The notes below the pieces were generated by a model. It ran no database searches. It worked only from the letters and a program-made list of their open reading frames with translations, and had not been told where the DNA came from. A DNA stretch of 7,064 nucleotides from an uncultured Demequina sp. (GTDB lineage Bacteria; Actinomycetota; Actinomycetes; Actinomycetales; Demequinaceae), in the NCBI GenBank assembly GCA_937925595.1, contig CALALQ010000455.1, positions 1 to 7,064 of the forward strand, read 5' to 3'. Each line of letters starts with the position of its first letter. Position 1 is the stretch's first letter. Made by a program: the position numbers and the translations under genes. Below, in pieces: positions 1-5,807 of the stretch.

Positions 1-242
1 TCCGCGAGGGTGAAGGTGTCCTCGGCGGCGTGCATCTCGAGCGCGGCGTAGGCGTCGGCCTCCTGCTCGTAGACGAGCTCAAGGCGCCCCGAACGGGGCC
101 GTGGCGCGATGAGGGTCACGGCGATGCCGCCAGAGATGAGGTCGTGGATGATGTTCTGCGACTGGCGCTCGGTCTGATAGCCGTGGACGATGAGCGGGGT
201 CGTCGTCTCGGAACTGGTCGTTGCGGTGATCACGGTGCTCAT
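1..242 (-). CDS. Small tail-associated protein, C-terminus cut by the window edge
   Basis: An open frame starts at ATG 242..240 and runs off the left edge, giving the first 80 residues. It begins MSTVITATTS and carries a central IAPRPRSGRLELVY stretch followed by an Ala-rich helix (EADAYAALEMHAAE) and FTLA. Its ATG overlaps the tape-measure stop by four bases (ATGA), and a GGAG lies about nine bases upstream, so it is probably translationally coupled. From memory, small proteins with this PRPRSG...L...Y pattern occur next to the tape measure in actinobacteriophages and are labelled tail or minor tail proteins. The exact role, such as distal tail or tape-measure-tip component, cannot be fixed here. 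That it is coding is well supported by the overlap, the codon usage and the lack of stops. The product name is inference from position and recalled resemblance. Confidence 0.8.
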   Translation of the reverse strand, partial: MSTVITATTSSETTTPLIVHGYQTERQSQNIIHDLISGGIAVTLIAPRPRSGRLELVYEQEADAYAALEMHAAEDTFTLA

Positions 243-1546
243 ACGCGCTGACTCCGCGAGTTGTATGCGCCACCGGTGCTGGCTTCGTAGATGACGGTGC
301 CGCGCAGTGTCGGCGGCCGGTAACGGTCCACGTTGCGGCTGTCGACATTGAGCTTGAGGCGGATGTCCTTGCGGGACAGGCGCTGAATCTTGCCGTCCGC
401 GTCGCCATAGAAGCGGTCCATGTCCTGGTGCGCCTGCTTCGTCTTCGCGTCGACTACGAACTCGGTGCCGTCCGGGAGCTTGATCAGCTCGTTGCCGAAC
501 TCATCAATCTCGCGTGTGGCCGACTCGGCTTTCGCGGCGGCATCGAGCAGGAACTCTGAGGTGATGCGCTTGGAGTTCGCCGCGGCGTTCCGTTGCTCCT
601 TGGTCGCATCGGTGAGCGCGTTCCACCGGTCGCGCAGCGAAGACGCCTCATCGGAAAGGCTCTTGTTCTTGCCATAGATGGAGTCGAGGTGCGCGTCCTC
701 GGACTCGAGGTACTTGTTGATCTCCTGCTGCACGATCGCCTGCGACTGGAGGTCACCAGCGTTCGCCTTGATCAGGATCGACTCGTCAAGGTGCAGGGTC
801 TTCGCGTCCTCGCGGAGCTTCTTGTACTCGTCAGCCCGGTCGGGGTTGAACAACAGGTCGTTGGCTTCGGCGATGAGGTGGGCCACGTCGAGGTAGTCGC
901 GGCCGTCCTCGGCGGCTCCTCGGTATGCGGCACCGAGACGGTCACGCAACTCGTCTGCGGCCTCTTGCTGTTCTGTGAGGCTCTGGGTGATCGCTCCCCA
1001 CCCGACGGCACCCGCGGCCAGAGCGATTGCGCCCACGATGCCCGCGGGGCCGGTTCCGGCGAGCGTGGCTGCGAGACCACCGAGGGTGTCCTGGCCGACC
1101 TGGCTGAGGTCGGTGAGGTCGCCGCTGAACGACGAGACGGCTTCGCCGAGGTTCTGGCCGATCTCCTGCTGGAGTTCGCCTGCGCCGTCCTTGATCTTCC
1201 CGAAGCCCTGCGCCCCGCCGTCGCCCACGTCATCGAGGGCGTTTTCGGTCTTCTGCGATTGGCGCTGCGCGTCCCGCAGGGCGTCTTCCAGGGCGTCGAG
1301 CTGGCGGGCTCCATCGCGCCCAGAGTCTTCCGCTGCACGACCTACGTCGTCGACGGCGCGCTCGGTGCGGTCGGCCTGGCTGTCGATGTCCTTGAGGCTG
1401 TCTTCGATGCCATCAAGGTCGCGGCTGCTGCGGCCTGCGTCGCTCACTGCGCGTTCGAGGTTCTCGAGTGCGCGTTCGCCATCCTTGGCGCCCTTTGCGA
1501 TGTCGGACGTGTTGAGCCCGATATCGACGATGATCTTCCCGCTCAT
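239..1546 (-). CDS. Short tape-measure protein
   Basis: This 435-residue protein is the likely tail-length ruler, filling the tail tube and guiding its assembly. Residues 20 to 110 are strongly charged and helical, with two related 26-residue repeats at 44-69 and 83-108 (39-residue period, both ending TE.A.DDVG). A Gly/Ala-rich hydrophobic segment spans about 157-186, as in many tape measures with a membrane-active region. Helical, charged sequence follows to about 350, and then a more beta-like tail (LPDGTEFVVDA, then IRLKLNVDSRNVD). I chose ATG 1546 over an in-frame ATG at 1603 because it overlaps the upstream stop as ATGA and has GAGG eight bases upstream, and because the extra 19 residues look like read-through of the previous gene. 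Position after the major tail protein supports the call. It is short for the family, which usually exceeds 600 residues. It is complete, ending in a natural TGA. Confidence 0.8.
   Translation of the reverse strand: MSGKIIVDIGLNTSDIAKGAKDGERALENLERAVSDAGRSSRDLDGIEDSLKDIDSQADRTERAVDDVGRAAEDSGRDGARQLDALEDALRDAQRQSQKTENALDDVGDGGAQGFGKIKDGAGELQQEIGQNLGEAVSSFSGDLTDLSQVGQDTLGGLAATLAGTGPAGIVGAIALAAGAVGWGAITQSLTEQQEAADELRDRLGAAYRGAAEDGRDYLDVAHLIAEANDLLFNPDRADEYKKLREDAKTLHLDESILIKANAGDLQSQAIVQQEINKYLESEDAHLDSIYGKNKSLSDEASSLRDRWNALTDATKEQRNAAANSKRITSEFLLDAAAKAESATREIDEFGNELIKLPDGTEFVVDAKTKQAHQDMDRFYGDADGKIQRLSRKDIRLKLNVDSRNVDRYRPPTLRGTVIYEASTGGAYNSRSQRV
1223..1417 (-). repeat. Two diverged 26-residue repeats in the tape-measure protein
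   Basis: Codons for residues 44-69 (1417..1340) and 83-108 (1300..1223) encode related segments. Each starts LD..ED.L.D and ends TE.A.DDVG, with 14 of 26 residues identical and a 39-residue period. Nearby residues 29-43 resemble the end of the unit. This suggests growth of the ruler by internal duplication in a helical region. Confidence 0.55.
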
Positions 1547-2031
1547 CGGCGCAGCCTCGCTTCGAGCATGTCGTGAGCGGTGCGGTACACGGTCTGCACC
1601 CACAGCGCGGCGATGCGGGGGATCATGTCGGACGCGGTCGGGTAGACGACGTAGCCCTTCGGCTTGAAGTTCCAGAACTGCGCCGCGGTGCGGCGCCGCA
1701 CGCGGTGCTTGCCGCCTCGCCGGTTCCTGCGGCTGTACTCGTTGAACTCGTTGCGCCGCGCGCCGAACTCGGTTTCGCGGGTGAAGTTGTCGGCTCGGTC
1801 TGAGCCCGCCACGAGCCGGGCGCCGCGATCAGTGACGTAGACCGTGGACGGCTTCACGAGGCGGTCATGGAAGACAGGCGCGGGCGCACGCTCAGCCAGT
1901 CCTTTACGCCACTCGGGCGCGATGATGGACTTGCTGTACGCGCGCGTCGTCTTCGCCACCTCCCGCGGCATGGTTGCCATGACTTCGATAGCCGCGGCTA
2001 GGCTCGGCGACCGGCGGGCGTCGAGCTGCAC
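1543..2031 (-). CDS. Basic virion protein, possibly HK97 gp10-like neck protein
   Basis: This 162-residue protein lies between the major tail protein and the tape measure. The N-terminal third is helical. A middle strand region (PSTVYVTDRGARLVAGSD) leads to ETEFG at 86-90, then a strongly basic stretch around 101-114 (RRNRRGGKHRVRRR), and finally GYVVYPTASDMIPRIAALW and a C-terminal helix. A beta strand ending in EFG, followed by a proline-containing strand and a closing helix, recalls HK97 gp10-type neck or tail-completion proteins. That likeness is from memory and weak. The start is GTG 2031..2029, supported by GAGGAG at 2043..2038 with a six-base spacer. The stop overlaps the tape-measure ATG as ATGA. 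Tail assembly chaperones normally occupy this slot, but the protein is basic and shows no slippery site or second overlapping frame, so I do not call it one. Confidence 0.75.
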   Translation of the reverse strand: MQLDARRSPSLAAAIEVMATMPREVAKTTRAYSKSIIAPEWRKGLAERAPAPVFHDRLVKPSTVYVTDRGARLVAGSDRADNFTRETEFGARRNEFNEYSRRNRRGGKHRVRRRTAAQFWNFKPKGYVVYPTASDMIPRIAALWVQTVYRTAHDMLEARLRR

Positions 2032-2034
2032 GGC

Positions 2035-2448
2035 TTACTCCTCGACCGGAACGAGCGCGGGCTTGCCGGAGACGCCGAGGGTGACCGTGGCGACGGCGAC
2101 GGAGTCCACGGAACCGCCGATCGCACCCGGCGTGATGATGACCGTCGCGGTGAACGAAGGGCCGCCTGCCTTGGGAACGAAGGTCATCTCGACGGACTCG
2201 CCCTCGTTCTCGAACAGGTACACGGAGAGGCTGTTCGCCGTGCTCCAGTCCTGCGCGTAGGCGAGCGTGCAGGTCCAGGTGGCGGTAGTGCCGAAGCTGT
2301 GCACGCTGGTGGGCGTGAGGCCCTTCCAGGTGACGGTAGAGGCAGACGGCACGAATTCGACCTGTGACACGTGTGCCTGGTAGTCGTCCGCGCCGACGGT
2401 GAGCGTCACGTCGTTGAGGACGATGGGCTCGACGGTGATGGTGGCCAT
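2035..2448 (-). CDS. Major tail protein (tail tube subunit)
   Basis: The 137-residue product is predicted to form the rings of the tail tube. It is almost wholly beta-rich. LNDVTLTVG and a HVSQVEFVPSASTVTWKGLTP region (about 26-47) are followed by TTATWTCTLAYAQDW (54-68), LSVYLFENEGESVEMTFVPK (74-93) and GGPSFTATVIITPGAIGG (95-112), closing with VTLGVSGKPALV. This arrangement closely matches, from memory, the short major tail proteins of actinobacteriophages. The start is ATG 2448, with GAGGAG nine bases upstream, and the stop is TAA at 2037..2035. It follows the tail terminator, as is usual in siphophage operons. It has no Ig-like C-terminal extension, so it is the minimal tube form. Confidence 0.88.
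   Translation of the reverse strand: MATITVEPIVLNDVTLTVGADDYQAHVSQVEFVPSASTVTWKGLTPTSVHSFGTTATWTCTLAYAQDWSTANSLSVYLFENEGESVEMTFVPKAGGPSFTATVIITPGAIGGSVDSVAVATVTLGVSGKPALVPVEE
2038..2043 (-). promoter_or_regulatory. Ribosome binding site for the GTG-started gene
   Basis: GAGGAG on the minus strand is followed by TAAGCC and GTG. The motif is the last two Glu codons of the major tail gene, so its end doubles as the next gene's Shine-Dalgarno. It decides the non-ATG start at 2031. Confidence 0.75.
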
Positions 2449-2454
2449 GGTGGG

Positions 2455-2826
2455 TTACTCCTCGGTGAAGTTGATCGGGAACGAGAGGGTGATCTGCCAG
2501 CACGGCAGCTCCGTATTGGGGAAGGTGCCTGGCGTGGCTTCGGCGCCCTGGCCCGCTCGGTTGCGGAACAGGCCCGGCAGCAGCTCGAGCAGAGCGTCGT
2601 CGAGGGCGTCGGCGGTCGCCTTCGCGTCCTGCATGGCGGGGTGCAGGAGGAAGAACGCAGCGTCGACCGCGAGGGCGCCGAACGTCGCACCGGGGCGGAT
2701 GGTGCGGATGTCGCACATGACGATGGGGCGCTGAATGTCGCCGGGGTTCTCCGTGTAGTCGACCGCGTCCCAGCCCTCGGGGATGTAGTCGCTGAGCGAC
2801 GCGAGGATGTCTGCACGCCAGCTCAT
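2455..2826 (-). CDS. Tail terminator protein
   Basis: This 123-residue protein is predicted to cap the tail tube on the head side, stopping polymerisation and making the joining surface. It opens MSWRADILASLSDYIPEGW, has strands at about 33-44 and 50-62, a helix at about 65-85 rich in Ala, Asp and Leu (DALDDALLELL), and a final beta strand (CWQITLSFPINF). An N-terminal helix, beta strands, a long helix and a closing strand fit the terminator fold, and the place between adaptor and major tail protein agrees. An in-frame ATG at 2991 would add 55 Arg-rich residues overlapping the adaptor gene. I prefer ATG 2826 because it overlaps the adaptor stop as ATGA and has GGAGGG eight bases upstream. The family assignment rests on position and pattern, not on a search. 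Confidence 0.78.
   Translation of the reverse strand: MSWRADILASLSDYIPEGWDAVDYTENPGDIQRPIVMCDIRTIRPGATFGALAVDAAFFLLHPAMQDAKATADALDDALLELLPGLFRNRAGQGAEATPGTFPNTELPCWQITLSFPINFTEE
2458..2463 (-). promoter_or_regulatory. Ribosome binding site of the major tail gene
   Basis: GAGGAG on the minus strand lies nine bases before ATG 2448. As at 2038-2043, it consists of the two terminal Glu codons of the upstream gene, here the tail terminator, directly followed by TAA. Confidence 0.65.
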
Positions 2827-3194
2827 CCGACCGACCCTCCGAACACGGTGCGCGGGCGCAGCCGCTGCTTGATCGACCAGTCCAGCGGGAACACGGTGAG
2901 AGCAAAGCCCTCGCCGTCTGCGCCGATCCCGGCCGACGGGTTCACGGTCGCCGCATTCCAGACGTTGCGCGCGTGCTGACGCTGAGCCCACCTGTAGCCC
3001 TCGGGGACGGTCTGCACCTCATAGGGCTCGCCTTCCTCGGGAGTGACAGTTTCGGTGTTCTCAGGGTCCAGCGGAGGGGCGTAGGCGAGGATCTCCAGGC
3101 GTGCCACCTCGAGCAGCTCTGCCAGCACCGCGTCGTCTGCGGGCGCGCCGAGCCATGCCGCTCGCGCGGTCTCGGGTGTGTGCCAGGTTGCCAT
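2823..3194 (-). CDS. Head-to-tail adaptor (connector) protein
   Basis: The 123-residue product should bind under the portal ring and begin the neck. Helices at about 6-16 (TPETARAAWLG) and 20-38 (DDAVLAELLEVARLEILAYAP) are followed by an acidic loop at 43-58, a third helix (GYRWAQRQHARNVWNAA, 66-82), and a C-terminal VFPLDWSIKQRLRPR at 101-115. That last motif and the helical layout match, from memory, actinobacteriophage head-to-tail adaptors related to HK97 gp6. It begins 17 bases after the capsid stop. Its upstream sequence has only a GGGGCG-like Shine-Dalgarno, weaker than its neighbours, so translation may partly depend on ribosomes arriving from the capsid gene. Its stop overlaps the terminator ATG. 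Confidence 0.82.
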   Translation of the reverse strand: MATWHTPETARAAWLGAPADDAVLAELLEVARLEILAYAPPLDPENTETVTPEEGEPYEVQTVPEGYRWAQRQHARNVWNAATVNPSAGIGADGEGFALTVFPLDWSIKQRLRPRTVFGGSVG

Positions 3195-3211
3195 CGCCTA
3201 CGCCCCGTGGA

Positions 3212-4201
3212 TCAGGCTTCGCCGTCGTCGTAGGTCGCGGTGTCCACCGACACGATCGCGGCCGCGTTGTGCGTGAGCGAGGCCCAGTAGGCGTAGACGG
3301 CGGGGTCGATCGAGCCGTTGTGCGGGTCGACGGCGTCCACACGGATCACGCCGGGCTGCGTGTAGAAGGTGATCGCGGGCTTCGCGCCGACGATGACCTT
3401 GCCGGTGCCGACGGCGCCGGGGAGCAGCTTGAAGCCCTCCATCTCGCCGGAGGTGAGGCCGAAGCCTGCCTGGAGGTAGGCGAGCACGTCGTTCTTGCCG
3501 GTCAGCACGATGTCACGCCACAGCTCGGCGGAGACGATGCCGAAGGTCGGCAGGTTGTCGGTGGCGATCACGCCGAGGGCGGCATCGACGATTCCGGCGA
3601 GACCGACAGGGTAGGGCTCCGAACCGGCGTAGAGGATGCTCGAGACCGTCTTCGCGGTCGCCGCGCCGGTGATCGCGGCGAGCGCCTTGGCGTCGATCTT
3701 GCGCGCCACGTCCTCGGTCTGGAGGCGGAAGTAGGACTCGATGACGCCCTGGTCGCCGAAGTCCTGGAAGCGGCGGTCGATCTTGTGTCCGCCGGCGATG
3801 CGCTGCGCGGTGGTGGTCACGGGCTCGGTGTCGACGGCCGCGCTCGGCACCTCGGACACGTTGCCCGAGTAGTCGCCGACAACAGGCTCGGTCGTCCAGC
3901 GCCAGCCGTCCACCTTGAAGCTGGTGAGCGTGCCCTGGTTCAGCAGCGGAACGAACTTCTGCTCGTAGGGCTGCCGCTTCCAGAGTTCGCCGACGTAGCC
4001 GGGCTGCTGCACGTCGGCGCCAATGGTGACGGTCGACGGGCCGGAGTGCTGGATGTTCGCGATCGCGAACAGGGCACTGCGGTCGCCCGTGCGCTCGGCG
4101 GTGGCGATCGCGGCGAACAGGCCGCTCGCGCTGGTGTCGACGGTTCCTTCGTTGCCCGCGGGGCTAGCGACGCCCTCGGGCAGAGTCGCGATATCGGTCA
4201 C
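3212..4201 (-). CDS. Candidate nested capsid protein from an internal GTG
   Basis: In frame with the fusion, GTG at 4201..4199 (Val174) is preceded by AAGGAGG at 4213..4207 with a five-base spacer. Translation here would give a 329-residue protein starting MTDIATLPEGV and holding the whole capsid part but none of the protease or acidic linker. A free capsid protein of about this size would be normal for an HK97-fold shell, which needs several hundred capsid copies but far fewer proteases. The position fits a start retained after a stop codon was lost between two ancestral genes. Two things are visible: the motif, and its placement at the domain boundary. That it is used in the cell is inference. 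Against it, AAG GAG GAA is also an ordinary way to encode Lys-Glu-Glu in an acidic linker. Confidence 0.55.
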   Translation of the reverse strand: MTDIATLPEGVASPAGNEGTVDTSASGLFAAIATAERTGDRSALFAIANIQHSGPSTVTIGADVQQPGYVGELWKRQPYEQKFVPLLNQGTLTSFKVDGWRWTTEPVVGDYSGNVSEVPSAAVDTEPVTTTAQRIAGGHKIDRRFQDFGDQGVIESYFRLQTEDVARKIDAKALAAITGAATAKTVSSILYAGSEPYPVGLAGIVDAALGVIATDNLPTFGIVSAELWRDIVLTGKNDVLAYLQAGFGLTSGEMEGFKLLPGAVGTGKVIVGAKPAITFYTQPGVIRVDAVDPHNGSIDPAVYAYWASLTHNAAAIVSVDTATYDDGEA

Positions 4202-4720
4202 GACTTCCTCCTTGTCTGCGGTCTCGGCCGCATCGTTGTCCGCGTCGGGCGTTTCCTCGGCGGGGGTTTCGGTGTCTTCATCCGCGACGCTCTCGGCGAG
4301 AGCGAAGAGTGCCGCGGAAGCGAATGCGCCCTCGGTGACGAGGGCTGCGCCGGTGAGGCGGGCGCGCGTGCGGTCGGCGGCGAACCGCACTTCGGCGCTG
4401 AGCTTGCGGAGGTTCTCGCGCTGGCGGGCGAGCCAGTCGTCGGCCTCGTCGGTATCGGCGAGCTGGAACTCTGCGACGACGCCGCGCTCGGTCTTCTCGA
4501 GCACGGTGGCGCGGCCGACCGGGTCGTGCCGGTCGTGCTCGCGGTTGAGCGTGACCACGGACGGGTCGCGCGGAAGGTCGAGCGTGTCGGCGCTGAACTC
4601 GATGTCGGTCTGTCCGGTGCTCGCGGTGCGCGACTTCTCGCCGAACGGGACGAGCAGGCCGCGGAGGGTGCGTGCGTCGGGGTCGTAGGTGAAGTCGCCG
4701 AAGGTCTCGAGGTCAGTCAT
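3212..4720 (-). CDS. Fused prohead maturation protease and major capsid protein
   Basis: This 502-residue product joins two roles usually held by separate genes. Residues 1-142 look like an HK97-type (S78) prohead protease. A REHDRHDPVGR segment gives the likely catalytic His at 62 (65 is the alternative), KLSAEVRF gives the likely nucleophile Ser108, and a closing TGAALVTEGAFASAAL strand (123-138) matches the family's end. Residues 143-172 form an acidic, Ala- and Glu-rich linker. Residues from about 190 to 502 look like an HK97-fold major capsid protein, including GYVGELWKRQPYEQKFVPLL, the HKIDRRFQDFG region, and a C-terminal TFYTQPGVIRVDAVDP domain. The start ATG overlaps the portal stop by eight bases, with GGAG nine bases upstream. 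Such fusions are known in some actinophages. An internal start may also yield capsid alone (see the nested entry). Confidence 0.85.
   Translation of the reverse strand: MTDLETFGDFTYDPDARTLRGLLVPFGEKSRTASTGQTDIEFSADTLDLPRDPSVVTLNREHDRHDPVGRATVLEKTERGVVAEFQLADTDEADDWLARQRENLRKLSAEVRFAADRTRARLTGAALVTEGAFASAALFALAESVADEDTETPAEETPDADNDAAETADKEEVVTDIATLPEGVASPAGNEGTVDTSASGLFAAIATAERTGDRSALFAIANIQHSGPSTVTIGADVQQPGYVGELWKRQPYEQKFVPLLNQGTLTSFKVDGWRWTTEPVVGDYSGNVSEVPSAAVDTEPVTTTAQRIAGGHKIDRRFQDFGDQGVIESYFRLQTEDVARKIDAKALAAITGAATAKTVSSILYAGSEPYPVGLAGIVDAALGVIATDNLPTFGIVSAELWRDIVLTGKNDVLAYLQAGFGLTSGEMEGFKLLPGAVGTGKVIVGAKPAITFYTQPGVIRVDAVDPHNGSIDPAVYAYWASLTHNAAAIVSVDTATYDDGEA
4207..4213 (-). promoter_or_regulatory. 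Internal near-consensus Shine-Dalgarno in the capsid fusion gene
   Basis: AAGGAGG on the minus strand is followed by AAGTC and GTG. It is the longest match to the anti-Shine-Dalgarno that I see before any start in the window, stronger than the GGAG serving the full-length ATG at 4720. Confidence 0.55.
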
Positions 4721-5750
4721 CCGAGGGTTCTCCGTCCGGTGCCTGCTGGGTCTGGTAGGTGATGTCGAAGCGGACGCGCTGGCCGCGGGGCATCACGTCG
4801 TCCATCGACAGGCGGTGCTCGAGCGGGGCGGTCCAGTAGCGCAGCGTCTGCTCGTGGAACGACGAGCGCTGCCCCTCGGCGGTCGTGTAGGTGAGGGAGG
4901 CGGTGGCCGTCGATCCGTCGAGCAGGGAAGCGGGGATGTTGGTCTGGTTGGCGATGTCCAGGCGCACGGCGTTGCGGCCCTGGATGAACATGGCCGAGTC
5001 GTCGATCGCGTTCGGGAACTTCGCGGTGATGCCGTAGGGGACGAAGCCGACCGCGGCGCTGTCGGGGTTCTGGCGGGCGGCGCGCCACTTCGCGAGAAGG
5101 TCGGCGACCTCGCTCTCGCTGGCGACTTCCTGCTCGGTCTGCTCGAACAGCGTCGGCGGGATGGGGGTGCGCACGCGCGCCTGCCATGCGCGCTCGATCG
5201 CGCGGGCTCCGCGGATCGTGCCTGCGGCCGTCTGAAGCAGGCCCTCGCCGGGGCCGGGGATGATGACCACTTCGTTGGCCGGGGCGGGCTTGTTGTCAAC
5301 GAGGACGCGGCCGCTCGCGTCCACGTCCCATCGGTGCTTGGGCACGCGGACGAAGTCGATCGGGTAGCCGTCGGCGCCGTTCTGCCGCGCCCACAGGCTG
5401 ACGCCGTAAAACAGGAAGTCGTCGAGGGTCGCGGCGAGGCGGTGCCACGGGCTGAGCGGGCCGCTGGTGCGGTACGTCCAGGTCGGCTGCGTGGCCAGGC
5501 GCTCCTGCCCGCGGTAGGCGACGAGGGGGAGGTCGGCGACAGCGCCGACGATCAGTGCGCGTGCCCGCGAGACGGCCGGGACTTGGAGGGCCGTCTCGCG
5601 GGTGACCACGGACTCGTCAGGACTGAAGTGCTCCTGCCACGCGAGCATGGCGATGTTGGAGCTGTCCGACCAGGGGGAGACGAGAGCTGATCCGATCGCA
5701 GGGGCAACGGGCTGCGGTGTCCGCGATGTCAGAAAGCTCCAGAGTCCCAT
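4713..5750 (-). CDS. Portal protein
   Basis: This 345-residue protein is the predicted dodecameric ring at the head vertex through which DNA is packaged and ejected. It starts MGLWSFLTSRTP, a common portal opening. Then come a helical VTRETALQVPAVSRARALIVGAVADLPL region (49-76), a PWHRLAATLDDFLFYGVSLW helix (101-120), a strand-rich wing with RVPKHRWDVD, and a C-terminal half with FIQGRNAVRLDIANQTNIPASLLDG (255-279), typical of phage portals of the HK97 or SPP1 type. It is somewhat short, since HK97 portal is about 420 residues. The start is uncertain. ATG 5750 fits the family, but its purine-rich GGAAGGA lies almost against it. GTG 5759 would add only Met-Glu-Gly and has no Shine-Dalgarno. 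Its stop overlaps the capsid fusion ATG by eight bases. Confidence 0.88.
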   Translation of the reverse strand: MGLWSFLTSRTPQPVAPAIGSALVSPWSDSSNIAMLAWQEHFSPDESVVTRETALQVPAVSRARALIVGAVADLPLVAYRGQERLATQPTWTYRTSGPLSPWHRLAATLDDFLFYGVSLWARQNGADGYPIDFVRVPKHRWDVDASGRVLVDNKPAPANEVVIIPGPGEGLLQTAAGTIRGARAIERAWQARVRTPIPPTLFEQTEQEVASESEVADLLAKWRAARQNPDSAAVGFVPYGITAKFPNAIDDSAMFIQGRNAVRLDIANQTNIPASLLDGSTATASLTYTTAEGQRSSFHEQTLRYWTAPLEHRLSMDDVMPRGQRVRFDITYQTQQAPDGEPSDD

Positions 5751-5807
5751 TCCTTCCACGCTATTTCGCTAAATGTCACATTCAGCGGGGTGGTGCTGGG
5801 CAGACTG
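5751..5807 (-). other. Only intergenic gap of note, locally AT-rich
   Basis: These 57 bases separate the terminase stop (TAG 5810..5808) from the portal start. Bases 5761-5784 are AT-rich against a GC-rich background and include most of an imperfect palindrome. I see a GTGACA that resembles a -35 hexamer on the minus strand but no TATAAT-like partner at a fitting distance, so I do not call a promoter. There is no U tract for a terminator. Confidence 0.6.
5767..5787. repeat. Imperfect 21-bp palindrome between terminase and portal genes
   Basis: On the plus strand, CGCTAAATGT, a central C, and ACATTCAGCG form two 10-base arms with one mismatch (5771 against 5783). The core AATGT-C-ACATT is perfect. 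In minus-strand RNA the mismatch becomes a G-U wobble, so an eight-pair stem with a five-base loop (GUGAC) is possible. It could be a protein operator, an RNA processing or stability hairpin, or chance. No U run follows, so an intrinsic terminator is unlikely. Confidence 0.6.

Noticed and set aside
593..1576. A 327-codon plus-strand frame opposite the tape measure
   Set aside because: It is Val- and Leu-rich read-through of the complement of a helical, charged gene. The minus-strand frame has overlapping starts and stops with its neighbours and is the real one.
1904..2905. A 333-codon minus-strand frame crossing three genes
   Set aside because: It is Arg-, His- and Pro-rich, ignores the well-marked boundaries of the terminator, major tail and basic protein genes, and is an out-of-frame shadow.
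3101..4762. A 553-codon open frame on the plus strand, opposite the capsid fusion gene
   Set aside because: Long antisense frames are expected opposite GC-rich genes with biased third positions. The translation is low-complexity (Gly, Val, Arg, Glu) without a recognisable domain, and the opposite strand encodes a clear protease-capsid protein.
4689..5690. A 333-codon plus-strand frame opposite the portal gene
   Set aside because: It has the same antisense composition, no Shine-Dalgarno or domain that I can see, and lies wholly within an assigned portal gene.
5751..5807. A promoter or intrinsic terminator in the terminase-portal gap
   Set aside because: GTGACA alone resembles a -35 element, but there is no -10 partner at suitable spacing. 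The hairpin lacks a following U run.
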